Shown one piece after another: positions 17,078 through 24,849 of a stretch of 64,000 nt of DNA. Made by a program: the position numbers and the translations under genes. The notes under the pieces are model-generated. The model made no database searches, had not been told where the DNA came from, and worked only from the letters and a program-made list of their open reading frames with translations. The stretch comes from CAZVVT01 sp964630595 (GTDB lineage: Bacteria > Chlamydiota > Chlamydiia > Chlamydiales > VFKH01). The stretch is taken from contig CAZVVT010000003.1 of the NCBI GenBank assembly GCA_964630595.1, positions 1 to 64,000 of the forward strand. The letters run 5' to 3'. How positions within the stretch are numbered: position 1 is the first letter of the stretch; every line of letters starts with the position of its first letter.

Positions 17078-17977
17078 ATGCTGCGTTCCCTGTTGATTCT
17101 CTGTTTGGCTCTTTTCGCCTTTAGCTGCAGTTCTAAAACAACGATTATCAATAGCGTTGGAGAGCGGGATGCCAATGAAATTGTCGTTTTCTTGGCGGCA
17201 AAAGGCATTGATGCTGAACGCATTCCAGCTCCCAGTAGCGGCGCTCTTGGTGGCGCTCAGACCGAGCAGATGTGGAACATCCAGGTCGACCCACAGAACG
17301 TTGTGGATGCCATGGCCCTCTTGAGCCGGGCCGGTCTGCCGCGCAAGCAGGGGCAGGATTTGCTCTCTCTCTTTGGAGAAACGGGTCTGGTTCCAACCGA
17401 TATGCAGCAAAAGATTCGCTACCAAGCGGGCCTTTCAGAGCAGATCGCCAACACCATCCGCAAAATCGACGGAGTGCTCGATGCCGCCGTCCAAATCTCC
17501 ATTCCCCCGGACGATTCAACACAGCCCATTACCGCCTCTGTCTATGTAAAGCACTCCGGAGTGCTCGATAACCCCAATAGCCAGCTCATCAGCAAGATTA
17601 AGCAGCTGGTGGCGGGCTCTGTAGCGGGACTCAAAATCGAAAATGTCACTGTGATTGCAGACAAGGCGCGCTACGCCGATTCCCCGCAAGCAGCCGATTT
17701 GAGTGCGCAAGAGCAGGATAAGGAGATGGTGACCATTTGGGGCATCAATGTTTGGCGCAGTTCCCTCGGGATGTTCCAGTTGGTCTTCTTCGCTCTCTGT
17801 TTCATCATTCTTCTTTTGCTGATTGTGCTGGGCTGGGTGGTCTGGCGCGTCTTCCCTCTCCTCCATGAAAAGGGGGGCGTCTCCTTCTTGCTGCGCGATG
17901 AAAAGCCAAAAGACGAAAATCCACCACCACCCCCACCTAGTAACGAGCCGCCTCCTCCACCCGCTGCTAAGCCATGA
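17078..17977 (+). CDS. sctJ: type III secretion inner-ring lipoprotein SctJ
   Basis: A 299-residue secretin-ring/basal-body lipoprotein that forms the outer-leaflet part of the inner-membrane ring of the injectisome. Signal peptide with lipobox (FAFSC, Cys at about 17); ring-building motif 1 with GLPRKQGQDLLSLFGETGLVPT; ring domain with VSIPPDDS-like ISIPPDD and VYVKHSG; a membrane helix at about 225-252; and a Pro-rich cytoplasmic tail. First gene of the run sctJ-K-L-R-S-T, with an ATGA overlap into the next gene. The order matches chlamydial cdsJ and followers. Confidence 0.95.
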   Translation: MLRSLLILCLALFAFSCSSKTTIINSVGERDANEIVVFLAAKGIDAERIPAPSSGALGGAQTEQMWNIQVDPQNVVDAMALLSRAGLPRKQGQDLLSLFGETGLVPTDMQQKIRYQAGLSEQIANTIRKIDGVLDAAVQISIPPDDSTQPITASVYVKHSGVLDNPNSQLISKIKQLVAGSVAGLKIENVTVIADKARYADSPQAADLSAQEQDKEMVTIWGINVWRSSLGMFQLVFFALCFIILLLLIVLGWVVWRVFPLLHEKGGVSFLLRDEKPKDENPPPPPPSNEPPPPPAAKP

Positions 17978-18738
17978 GCCAGACCCTGCCCGCTTTAACC
18001 GCTTGTGTGCTGAAGGGACAGGCTCCGGTGACCGCAAAAAACTCCCCCCTTTGCACAGTGCCCGGCTTTCTCGCCCATCTCCACACCTCTTGGCTGGAGC
18101 CAGTATTTCGCAAGGTGCCTGCTCCTCTTAATCAGTTTGTTGGATCGGTAGTCCCTCAGGCTAAAGAACTTAAGATTAGCCCTCGGGGGGTTGAGCAGCC
18201 CGTGCGGGCCCTTTTTCAACAGTGGCTTTTTGACCAGACCTGGGGCGAAAACGTCACTCCCTATAGCCTCCTTGCTCCTACCGCTTTGGATTGCCTGCTG
18301 ACGATGACCAAAGAGCGACTGGTGCTCTTACTCGACCTGCTAGGCATTCAGGATGTGGCCATTGATATGCGACGCGTGCTTGACCGCGAGAGTGTGGAGA
18401 AGCTGAAAGCCCTTCTGAGCGAGACACAGCGGCAGTATTTAGAGATGTGCGGGAAGGATAATATTATCCCTCTGCAGATCGAACGAACCCCCTCTTTTTG
18501 GCTGAATCACAGCAATCCTCGTCTGTTGATTCACTCGGCGGGTTTGTGGCGACTAACGAGGTTGGTAGCGGGGGAAGATCCAAGCTGGGTATGGTACCTG
18601 ACAAGGCGCTTGGATATGGGTCGAGGGCAGCAGATCGAAAAATGGATTGCCCAAGACCCTAAGATTGCCTTACAAGGGAGGCCAAAACAGGTCTTGCAGG
18701 AGCAAGTAGTGAAATTGGTGGTGGTTCTCTCACAATGA
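17974..18738 (+). CDS. SctK-like type III secretion accessory protein
   Basis: A 254-residue soluble protein between sctJ and sctL, overlapping both by ATGA. By position it corresponds to the protein between SctJ and SctL in Chlamydia and to SctK/YscK of other systems, which joins the cytosolic sorting platform to the inner ring. The sequence has Trp/Leu-rich helical blocks (PGFLAHLHTSWLEPVF, WLTRRLDM-type C-terminal helices) but no strong motif. The role is inferred from location and size; the coding call is strong. Confidence 0.7.
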   Translation: MSQTLPALTACVLKGQAPVTAKNSPLCTVPGFLAHLHTSWLEPVFRKVPAPLNQFVGSVVPQAKELKISPRGVEQPVRALFQQWLFDQTWGENVTPYSLLAPTALDCLLTMTKERLVLLLDLLGIQDVAIDMRRVLDRESVEKLKALLSETQRQYLEMCGKDNIIPLQIERTPSFWLNHSNPRLLIHSAGLWRLTRLVAGEDPSWVWYLTRRLDMGRGQQIEKWIAQDPKIALQGRPKQVLQEQVVKLVVVLSQ

Positions 18739-19361
18739 CGAAGCTCTTCGCGCTCCTCTACAATGATTCTGTGCGGCTCAACCCGGGCAAGCGTGTCTTG
18801 TCGCCCGAAGAATACTCGTCGATTCTCTCTGCGGAGGAGTTGGTGACAAAGGTCAATGAAGAGTTGGCGAAGAAGCACCAAGAGCTGGAAGAGGCGATGG
18901 CAAAGGCGCGCGAAGAGGCTGTTCAGGCCGGCTTTCAAGAGGGTCTAGCGCAGTGGGCGCAGCAGATGGCGGAGTTTGAAAAAGCTGCGGCCGCTCTGAA
19001 ACGCGAGACAGAAAAGAACATCGTTCCTGTGGCGATTAAAGCGGCGGCAAAGATTGTCGGCCGCGAAGTGGAGCAGAAGCCGGAAACCTTTCTCGAGATC
19101 GTGCGACAATCTCTCAAAGCCATTTCGCAGCACCGTCGGTTTGTCATCTATGTCAACCCCAAGGACCTTCCTCTGTTTGAAGCGGGCAAACCAAAACTGA
19201 AAGAGATTTTAGAGCACGCAGAAAGCATTGCGCTGGTGCCGCGCGAAGAGCAGGCGGCGGGTAGTTGTACGGTAGAAACTGAGGCAGGAATCATTAACGT
19301 GGAGATGGAGGCCCTGTGGAAATCGCTCGAAAGTGCATTTCAGCAAATGGTTGGCGGCTAA
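18735..19361 (+). CDS. sctL: type III secretion stator protein SctL
   Basis: A 208-residue protein of the SctL/FliH family, the peripheral stator that holds the export ATPase to the sorting platform. The middle is a charged coiled coil (EELAKKHQELEEAMAKAREE) ending in FQEGLAQWAQQMAEFEK, as in FliH; the C-terminal half (VPVAIKAAAKIVGREVEQ, then FVIYVNPKDL and GSCTVETEAGIINVEME) resembles the V/A-ATPase E-subunit-like domain. It overlaps the gene before by ATGA and sctR by 46 bases. Confidence 0.92.
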   Translation: MTKLFALLYNDSVRLNPGKRVLSPEEYSSILSAEELVTKVNEELAKKHQELEEAMAKAREEAVQAGFQEGLAQWAQQMAEFEKAAAALKRETEKNIVPVAIKAAAKIVGREVEQKPETFLEIVRQSLKAISQHRRFVIYVNPKDLPLFEAGKPKLKEILEHAESIALVPREEQAAGSCTVETEAGIINVEMEALWKSLESAFQQMVGG

Positions 19362-20116
19362 TCTGTCTTCTGTTGCTCGTCTTTGTGCCCATGGGGCTCT
19401 TCTCGGACGTTGTGGAGGTAACAAGCCCCACGACTGCGGGAACAAACCAAAACCCCAGCATGATCACGCAAGCAGCGGCCATCACGCTGATTTCGCTGCT
19501 GCCTTATCTCGTCATTTTACTGACAGCCTTCATCAAAATCGTTGTCGTGCTCTCGCTTTTGCGCAACGCTCTTGGCACGCAGCAATCGCCTCCCAACCAG
19601 GTGATCAACGGCTTGGCCATCATTTTGAGTATCTACGTGATGTTCCCAACGGGTTTGGCGATGTACAACGCGGGCAAAGATGTCATTCACAACAAGGCGC
19701 CCACGGAGATTCTCTCTTCCACCTCGTCGGCCTATGTCATCGAAGTGGTTGATAAGACAAAAGAGCCTCTACGGGACTTTTTGAAGCGCAATACCAACGC
19801 TGCGCATATGAAGAGCTTCTTTCAGTTAGCCAATAAGGTCTTTCCGCCGGAATACAAAACCAAAATGACGCAGACCGACTTTCTGGTTCTCGTTCCCGCC
19901 TACATCACTTCGCAGCTCAAAGATGCCTACGAGATTGGCGTGTTGATCTATCTTCCCTTCTTCGTCATTGACCTTGTTGTGTCGAATATTTTGCTGGCGA
20001 TGGGGATGATGATGCTTTCGCCGATGACGATTTCCCTGCCGCTCAAGCTGTTGCTGCTGGTGATGATCGATGGATGGACAGTGCTGATACAGGGGCTAGT
20101 ACTCACGTACAGGTAG
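19316..20116 (+). CDS. sctR: type III secretion export apparatus protein SctR
   Basis: A 266-residue inner-membrane protein of the FliP/SctR family, core of the export gate. Hydrophobic segments at about 13-32 (cleavable or anchoring N-terminal segment), 58-80, 90-115 and a C-terminal pair. Family motifs: SLLPYLVILLTAFIKIVVVLSLLRNALG, the PPNQV motif, and VLVPAYITSQLKDAYEIGV. The GTG at 19316 overlaps sctL by 46 bases; a later internal start is possible, but the N-terminal signal-like segment favours the long form. Confidence 0.95.
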   Translation: MEIARKCISANGWRLICLLLLVFVPMGLFSDVVEVTSPTTAGTNQNPSMITQAAAITLISLLPYLVILLTAFIKIVVVLSLLRNALGTQQSPPNQVINGLAIILSIYVMFPTGLAMYNAGKDVIHNKAPTEILSSTSSAYVIEVVDKTKEPLRDFLKRNTNAAHMKSFFQLANKVFPPEYKTKMTQTDFLVLVPAYITSQLKDAYEIGVLIYLPFFVIDLVVSNILLAMGMMMLSPMTISLPLKLLLLVMIDGWTVLIQGLVLTYR

Positions 20117-20119
20117 GAT

Positions 20120-20386
20120 ATGCGCTCACAGATCTTCCAGCTTTCGTACCAAGCGCTTCTTCTGGTGGTGCTCTTATCGGGACCGCCGGTGGTCATCTCG
20201 ATGGTGTGCGGTCTTTTCGTAGCGATTCTTCAGGCAGCGACACAGATTCAAGAGCAGACGGTCTCGTTTGTGGTGAAGCTGCTGGCCGTGATGGTTGTGC
20301 TCTTTTTGATGGGTGGATGGCTGAGCGAGGTGATCATGCAGTACGCCACCAACATCTTCCTGAATTTCTGGCACTGGAGGAATTGA
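20120..20386 (+). CDS. sctS: type III secretion export apparatus protein SctS
   Basis: An 88-residue FliQ/SctS protein with two membrane helices (about 14-38 and 48-72). The motif GLFVAILQAATQIQEQTVSF is highly characteristic. It forms the export gate with SctR and SctT in fixed stoichiometry. It starts 3 bases after sctR. Confidence 0.96.
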   Translation: MRSQIFQLSYQALLLVVLLSGPPVVISMVCGLFVAILQAATQIQEQTVSFVVKLLAVMVVLFLMGGWLSEVIMQYATNIFLNFWHWRN

Positions 20387-20393
20387 TACCACA

Positions 20394-21206
20394 GTGATTC
20401 CTGAAGGCGCGATCGCATTTCTCAAAGAGTCGCCTGACCATATCGTAGCTCTCTTCTTTCTCACGCTCTGTCGCTTGGTGCCCATTGTTTCGATGGCCCC
20501 CTTCTTCGGCGCCCGCGTCATGCCCGCTCCCGCGCGCATCGCCTTTTCTGTCTGTCTCTTCTTCATCTTGCTGCCCCATCTGCTCTTCACAACGCCGCTG
20601 CTCACCTGGTCCCCTGCAGTGATCTTTCTGGCGTGCAAAGAGGTGATGGTGGGGTACTTGATCGGCTTTTTAGTCTCCGTGCCCTTCCAAATCGCGCAGA
20701 TGTCGGGTGTCGTCATCGACTTTCAGCGCGGCTCTTCGAGCTTGACCGGCCAGGACCTGCTGCTCTCCACCCAATCCTCTGCTAACGCCCTGCTCTACAA
20801 CAGCATCTTGATTTGCGTCTTCTACTGGGTCGGCGGCCCCTTCATCTTCCTCGACTCCCTCTTCAAATCCTTCACTGTCCTGCCCGTAGACCACTTTGTC
20901 AGCGCCCAGTTCTTCACTCACTCCCACTTCTGGCCCGCCTTTATGGGCCTGTTAGGAAAGATGTTCGCCCTCGCCTGTCAGCTCGCCGCCCCCTCACTGC
21001 TCACCATCTTGATGACCGATACCTTCTTAGGGATTATCAACCGCCTGGCTCAGCAGGTCCAAATTTCCTTCTTGGGACAGGGCCTCAAGGCCTACCTTGG
21101 AGACGTAGCCCTTTGGCTTGCATGGCTTTACATCCTTGATCAGCTAGGCAAATTTTCCCTCAGCTACCTTTCCGATCTCACCGATTTCATGATGCAGATC
21201 CATTGA
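20394..21206 (+). CDS. sctT: type III secretion export apparatus protein SctT
   Basis: A 270-residue FliR/SctT protein with about six to eight membrane helices. Family features: RLVPIVSMAPFFGARVMPAPARIAF near the N-terminus, GYLIGFLVSVPFQIAQMSGVVIDFQRG, and PSLLTILMTDTFLGIINRLAQQVQI. It completes the R-S-T export gate. The start is GTG 20394, 7 bases after sctS, with a GGAGG further upstream. It is the last recognisable type III secretion gene of this run. Confidence 0.95.
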   Translation: MIPEGAIAFLKESPDHIVALFFLTLCRLVPIVSMAPFFGARVMPAPARIAFSVCLFFILLPHLLFTTPLLTWSPAVIFLACKEVMVGYLIGFLVSVPFQIAQMSGVVIDFQRGSSSLTGQDLLLSTQSSANALLYNSILICVFYWVGGPFIFLDSLFKSFTVLPVDHFVSAQFFTHSHFWPAFMGLLGKMFALACQLAAPSLLTILMTDTFLGIINRLAQQVQISFLGQGLKAYLGDVALWLAWLYILDQLGKFSLSYLSDLTDFMMQIH

Positions 21207-21254
21207 CCTGAAACGCGCGCAGGCGTATGTCTAAGGGTTCATTAGGAGTCTTTT

Positions 21255-22028
21255 ATGAGTAGTACTATCCGCGCTGAAGTTGCTGCTGCCACAATCGCTA
21301 TTGAGACGTCGGGTACGGTGAGCCCCATGCTAGCAGGAAAGCTGAATGTTTTGATTACATCGGCCAATCCAGCTGAAGCAAAACAATTGCATGAAGCTTT
21401 GAAAAAGGTTGTCAAAACAGATGATGATCCCGGTGCACAACAGCTACAGGCACTAGAAAAAAAGATTAGTGCTGCTGCGGCTGGTGCCGGTGTGGCTAAA
21501 CCTGTAGCCCCAACGGCAGTTGTAGAGGAAAAACGCGCAGTAGAGCGTCCGCCTGTTGCTGCGTCTGCTCCTGCGCCTCTTGCTGCGGCCGCGCCTGCCG
21601 CTCCACCCGCTGCAGGACCCATTACACCCGCAGTTGCCGCACCTATTCCTATGGCCGCTCCACCCAGCAGAGTCGCTGGACCTGCAGCACTTGCCGCTGC
21701 CGCCGCTGCTGCTAGAAGGTCCTCTCCTCCTGCCGCCGTACCACCTCCAGTGCTACCAGCTCCCGCTGCTGCAGCAGCTGCGCCAGCTGCTCCGATAAAG
21801 CGGCAAGTAGCTGTTCCTGACGAGGTAGGTAAGGGCGCTGCAGAAGAGGCAGGAAAAGCGATGCGATCAGTGATAGCAGCGCTCAAGTTGTCAATGTTGG
21901 GCGCCACGAGTGGTCTTGCTCAAACGGCCATCGACGAAGCGCTCAAAGGGGCAACTCCTGAGGTTCTACGGCTGCTTCTGGAGACGTTCACTCGAGCGGA
22001 GATGGCTTCTCGACTCAAGAAACCTTAG
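21255..22028 (+). CDS. Ala/Pro-rich hypothetical protein downstream of the T3SS operon
   Basis: A 257-residue protein of low complexity: residues about 75-190 are almost entirely Ala and Pro with scattered Val/Leu, between a helical N-terminal region (LNVLITSANPAEAKQLHEAL) and a helical C-terminal region (KAMRSVIAALKLSMLGATSG). No signal peptide or membrane helix. ATG at 21255 follows TAGGAG at good spacing. Alternative frames in this GC-rich stretch also stay open (e.g. 21556-21798) but lack a start context. It lies 48 bases after sctT in the same direction, so a secreted substrate or accessory role is possible, but nothing in the sequence proves it. Confidence 0.72.
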   Translation: MSSTIRAEVAAATIAIETSGTVSPMLAGKLNVLITSANPAEAKQLHEALKKVVKTDDDPGAQQLQALEKKISAAAAGAGVAKPVAPTAVVEEKRAVERPPVAASAPAPLAAAAPAAPPAAGPITPAVAAPIPMAAPPSRVAGPAALAAAAAAARRSSPPAAVPPPVLPAPAAAAAAPAAPIKRQVAVPDEVGKGAAEEAGKAMRSVIAALKLSMLGATSGLAQTAIDEALKGATPEVLRLLLETFTRAEMASRLKKP

Positions 22029-22029
22029 C

Positions 22030-22095
22030 AACCTAACTTGGCTGTCGTATCACGCCGACCTGCAAGGCTTTATGCTCCAACAGCCAAGTTAGGTT
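22030..22095. repeat. 16-bp perfect inverted repeat between convergent genes
   Basis: AACCTAACTTGGCTGT (22030-22045) and its exact reverse complement (22080-22095) with a 34-nt spacer. The left arm begins 2 bases after the stop of the Ala/Pro-rich gene; the right arm is inside the last sufS codons. There is no T-run on either side, so it is not a standard intrinsic terminator, though both transcripts would form the hairpin at their 3' ends. Confidence 0.85.
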
Positions 22096-23233
22096 TAGCA
22101 ATAGCTTCGCGCAAGAGAGCAGCAAAGCGATCGACTTCATCGAGCGTATTGTAGACACCGAATGAGATGCGCAACATCGACTCGAGCCCAAAGCGGGCAA
22201 GAGCGGGCTGGGCGCACATATGGCCGCTGCGCAAGCAAACGCCCTTCAGGTCGAGCCAAGAGGCGATGTCGAGAGGATGAACGCCCTTCACAGTGAAAGC
22301 GATGATGGGTCCGCGCTGTTGAGGCGTGCCGATGATTTGGACCTCGTTGATGCGGCGCAGTTGCTCTAGGGCCACTTCTGTCAGAGGGCTTTCGCTGAGG
22401 AGTGGCGTAAGAAAATTCACCGCTGCATGCAGGCCGATCGCTTCCGTAATCATCGGCGTGCCCGCTTCGAAGCGTAGCGGAGGGCGGTTGTAGGTTGTCT
22501 TTTCAAGCGTAACCTTTTCAATCATGTCGCCGCCGCCGTGCCAAGGAGGCAGAGATCCAAGATCCTTTCCGTAGAGTATGCCAATGCCGGTGGGGCCGTA
22601 CATCTTGTGGCTCGAGAAGGCGAGGAAGTCGCAGTCCAGTGCGCGCACGTCGATGGGGAGGTGCGCTGCGGCTTGCGCAGCATCCACGAACACCTTCGCA
22701 CCAGCGCGGTGCGCCTCTTCGATGATCTGCTCAATGGGATGGCGCGTTCCGATGGAGTTGGCGATCCAAGCCAGCGAGACGAGTTTGGTGCGCGGCGAGA
22801 GCAGTGCGCGGAAGGCAGCGAGATCGAGGTCGCCGCTGTCGAGCGCGGGAATGAATTTGAGAACAACGCCGGTGCGATCGCGCAGAAGCTGCCAGGGAAC
22901 GATGTTGGAGTGGTGTTCGAGTTCGGAGAGAATGATCTCGTCGCCTGCCTTGAAAGGAAAGACGTGGGCGATGAGGTTAATGGCCTCTGTTGTGCCACGT
23001 GTGAAGACGATTTCGTCGGGCTCTGCGTTGATGAAGCGTGCCACAGCAGAACGGGCATCGTTGTAGCGTGCCGTGGCCTTTTCAGCGGGGCTGTAGACGG
23101 CGCGATGCACGGTGGCGTATTCCTTGGAGAGAAAGTTCGACATCGCATCAATGACCACCTGCGGCTTTTGCGTGGTGGCCGCGGAGTCGAAATAGATCAG
23201 GGGCTCTTGCAGCCTAGGAAACTGGCGTTTCAT
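22070..23233 (-). CDS. sufS: cysteine desulfurase SufS
   Basis: PLP-dependent group II cysteine desulfurase that supplies sulfur for Fe-S cluster assembly, 387 residues. The PLP lysine is K210 in SSHKMYGPTGIG, the VDAAQAAAHLPIDV strand precedes it, and the active-site Cys is C340 in LRSGHMCAQ. Last gene of the minus-strand sufB-C-D-S operon; its start overlaps the end of sufD by 20 bases. The last codons carry one arm of the 16-bp inverted repeat. Confidence 0.96.
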   Translation of the reverse strand: MKRQFPRLQEPLIYFDSAATTQKPQVVIDAMSNFLSKEYATVHRAVYSPAEKATARYNDARSAVARFINAEPDEIVFTRGTTEAINLIAHVFPFKAGDEIILSELEHHSNIVPWQLLRDRTGVVLKFIPALDSGDLDLAAFRALLSPRTKLVSLAWIANSIGTRHPIEQIIEEAHRAGAKVFVDAAQAAAHLPIDVRALDCDFLAFSSHKMYGPTGIGILYGKDLGSLPPWHGGGDMIEKVTLEKTTYNRPPLRFEAGTPMITEAIGLHAAVNFLTPLLSESPLTEVALEQLRRINEVQIIGTPQQRGPIIAFTVKGVHPLDIASWLDLKGVCLRSGHMCAQPALARFGLESMLRISFGVYNTLDEVDRFAALLREAIAKPNLAVGA

Positions 23234-24143
23234 AGACCTCTTGGCAGAAGGCGTTGATCAAGAATTTTTGCGCAACCGCTGCGGGAATGCCGCGCGACTT
23301 CATGTAGAAGAGCATGTTTGGATCCAGCTGGCCCACAGTAGCTCCATGAGAGGCTTTTACATCGTCGGCAAAGATTTCCAAATTGGGGCGCGAGATGGAG
23401 AAGGCGTGTTCACCGAGCAGTAGAGTGGCAGAGCGTTGGAAGGCGTCAGTCTTAAGAGCGCTGGGAGCGACTTTGATTTTGCCGTTGAACGTAGCACGCG
23501 CGTGGTCGTGCAGAACATGCTTGAAGAGCTGCTTGGAGGTGGTGTGAGGGGCTAGGTGCTCCATCTGCACGTGTGTGTGGCTCTGACTGTTACCGGTGAG
23601 CTGCGCCAGGCCGCGTAGAGTAGCGTGTGCCTGCGCGCCTTGCAGCTGCACGCGTGCGGAAAAACGGAAGTGGTCAAAAGAGGTGAAGGTGAGAGAGCTT
23701 TTCGCCTTCAGGTGAGCGTTCAGAGAGGTGAAGGACCATGGGCTGCTTCCTTTCAACGTAACATTGCAGCAGGCCCCCTCTTCAAGGAAGAGATCGATAT
23801 TGCGACCGGAGATGCCTTTAGCAGCCAGAGCCTCTGCATCGAGCTGCAGCTTGGCGCCTTTGGCGAGAAAGAGTGTGAGGCGGTTGAAATTGCCCGCAAA
23901 TTGTAGCGAAAGGTTTGATTGACCGGTAAGGTAGAGAAAGTGACCAGCAGCTTGGTCTGCAGTGAAGAGAGCAACGGGGTCGCTCGTTTCGCTACGCCAC
24001 TTTTCGAGCATAGGCGTGAGAACGAGCGCATTAGCTTGAGCATAGGATTGCAGAGGTCTACTCGATGTAATGGTGCCGGTGGCGCCAGCTGTGAGCTCCG
24101 GCATTTTGAGCAGAGGAAAGTCTTCCCACCCTTCAGATCGCAT
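23214..24143 (-). CDS. sufD: Fe-S cluster assembly protein SufD
   Basis: A 309-residue SufB/SufD-family beta-helix protein, partner in the SufBC2D scaffold. The C-terminal half has the family pattern GQLDPNMLFYMKSRGIP and a closing INAFCQEVYE helix, parallel to SufB's EEQLFYLQSRGLS. It is short for SufD (usually about 400), the reduced part being the N-terminal region, as in Chlamydia. ATG at 24143 overlaps the sufC stop by 11 bases; the longer frame to 24206 would intrude into sufC. Confidence 0.92.
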   Translation of the reverse strand: MRSEGWEDFPLLKMPELTAGATGTITSSRPLQSYAQANALVLTPMLEKWRSETSDPVALFTADQAAGHFLYLTGQSNLSLQFAGNFNRLTLFLAKGAKLQLDAEALAAKGISGRNIDLFLEEGACCNVTLKGSSPWSFTSLNAHLKAKSSLTFTSFDHFRFSARVQLQGAQAHATLRGLAQLTGNSQSHTHVQMEHLAPHTTSKQLFKHVLHDHARATFNGKIKVAPSALKTDAFQRSATLLLGEHAFSISRPNLEIFADDVKASHGATVGQLDPNMLFYMKSRGIPAAVAQKFLINAFCQEVYETPVS

Positions 24144-24849
24144 AACCACTCTTTTCGAGTTCATGGGCCAGCTCAGGGCCGCCGGAACGAGCGATACGGC
24201 CGTCAATCATCACGTGGACGAATTGAGGGTGAATGTAGTCGAGCAGTCGCTGGTAGTGCGTGATGAGCAAAAGCCCCTTCTGCGGTGTCATGAGACGGTT
24301 TACGCCGCTTGCCACCGCGCGCAGTGCATCAATGTCGAGGCCGGAGTCGGTCTCGTCGAGAATGGCTACCAACGGATCCAGAACGGCCATTTGCAAAATT
24401 TCGTTGTGCTTCTTCTCGCCGCCGGAAAAGTTTTCGTTGAGGGAGCGGCTAACGAGCCCTTCGCTAATGCCTACTTGGGCGATCTTTTCGCGCAGCAGAA
24501 CGGCAAAATCCTCTTGGGAGATGGGTGTGCGGGCATTGTAGGCGGCGTAGAGAAACTCTTCGTTGCTCACACCGGGCAGTTCAGGAGGGTATTGGAAGCT
24601 CATGAAGACTCCCCTCTTTGCGCGCTCTTCGGGATCGAGCTCGAGGATAGATTCTCCGTTGAGACGAATGTCGCCGCTGGTCACTTCGTAGTCGCTATGG
24701 CCTGCCAGCACGCGTGCGAGGGTCGATTTGCCTGCGCCGTTGGGGCCCATGATAGCGTGGATCTCGCCGGGGTGCACAGAAAGAGTGAGCCCTTTGAGAA
24801 TTTCCTTTTCGTCGATCGATACGTGGAGGTTGTCGATTTCAAGCAGCAT
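24133..24849 (-). CDS. sufC: Fe-S assembly ATPase SufC
   Basis: A 238-residue cytoplasmic ABC ATPase. Walker A GPNGAGKSTL, Q-loop region MSFQYPPELPGV, signature FSGGEKKHNEI, Walker B VAILDETDSGLD and switch His in LLITHYQRLL. DETDSGLD and EKKHNE are the SufC-type forms. Drives conformational change in SufB-SufD. It adjoins sufB with a one-base overlap. Confidence 0.97.
   Translation of the reverse strand: MLLEIDNLHVSIDEKEILKGLTLSVHPGEIHAIMGPNGAGKSTLARVLAGHSDYEVTSGDIRLNGESILELDPEERAKRGVFMSFQYPPELPGVSNEEFLYAAYNARTPISQEDFAVLLREKIAQVGISEGLVSRSLNENFSGGEKKHNEILQMAVLDPLVAILDETDSGLDIDALRAVASGVNRLMTPQKGLLLITHYQRLLDYIHPQFVHVMIDGRIARSGGPELAHELEKSGYAI

Noticed and set aside
21556..21798. Alternative Leu/Pro-rich frame inside the Ala/Pro-rich gene
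   Set aside because: It is the +1 shadow of GCN/CCN-rich codons and has no SD; the annotated frame has a proper start.
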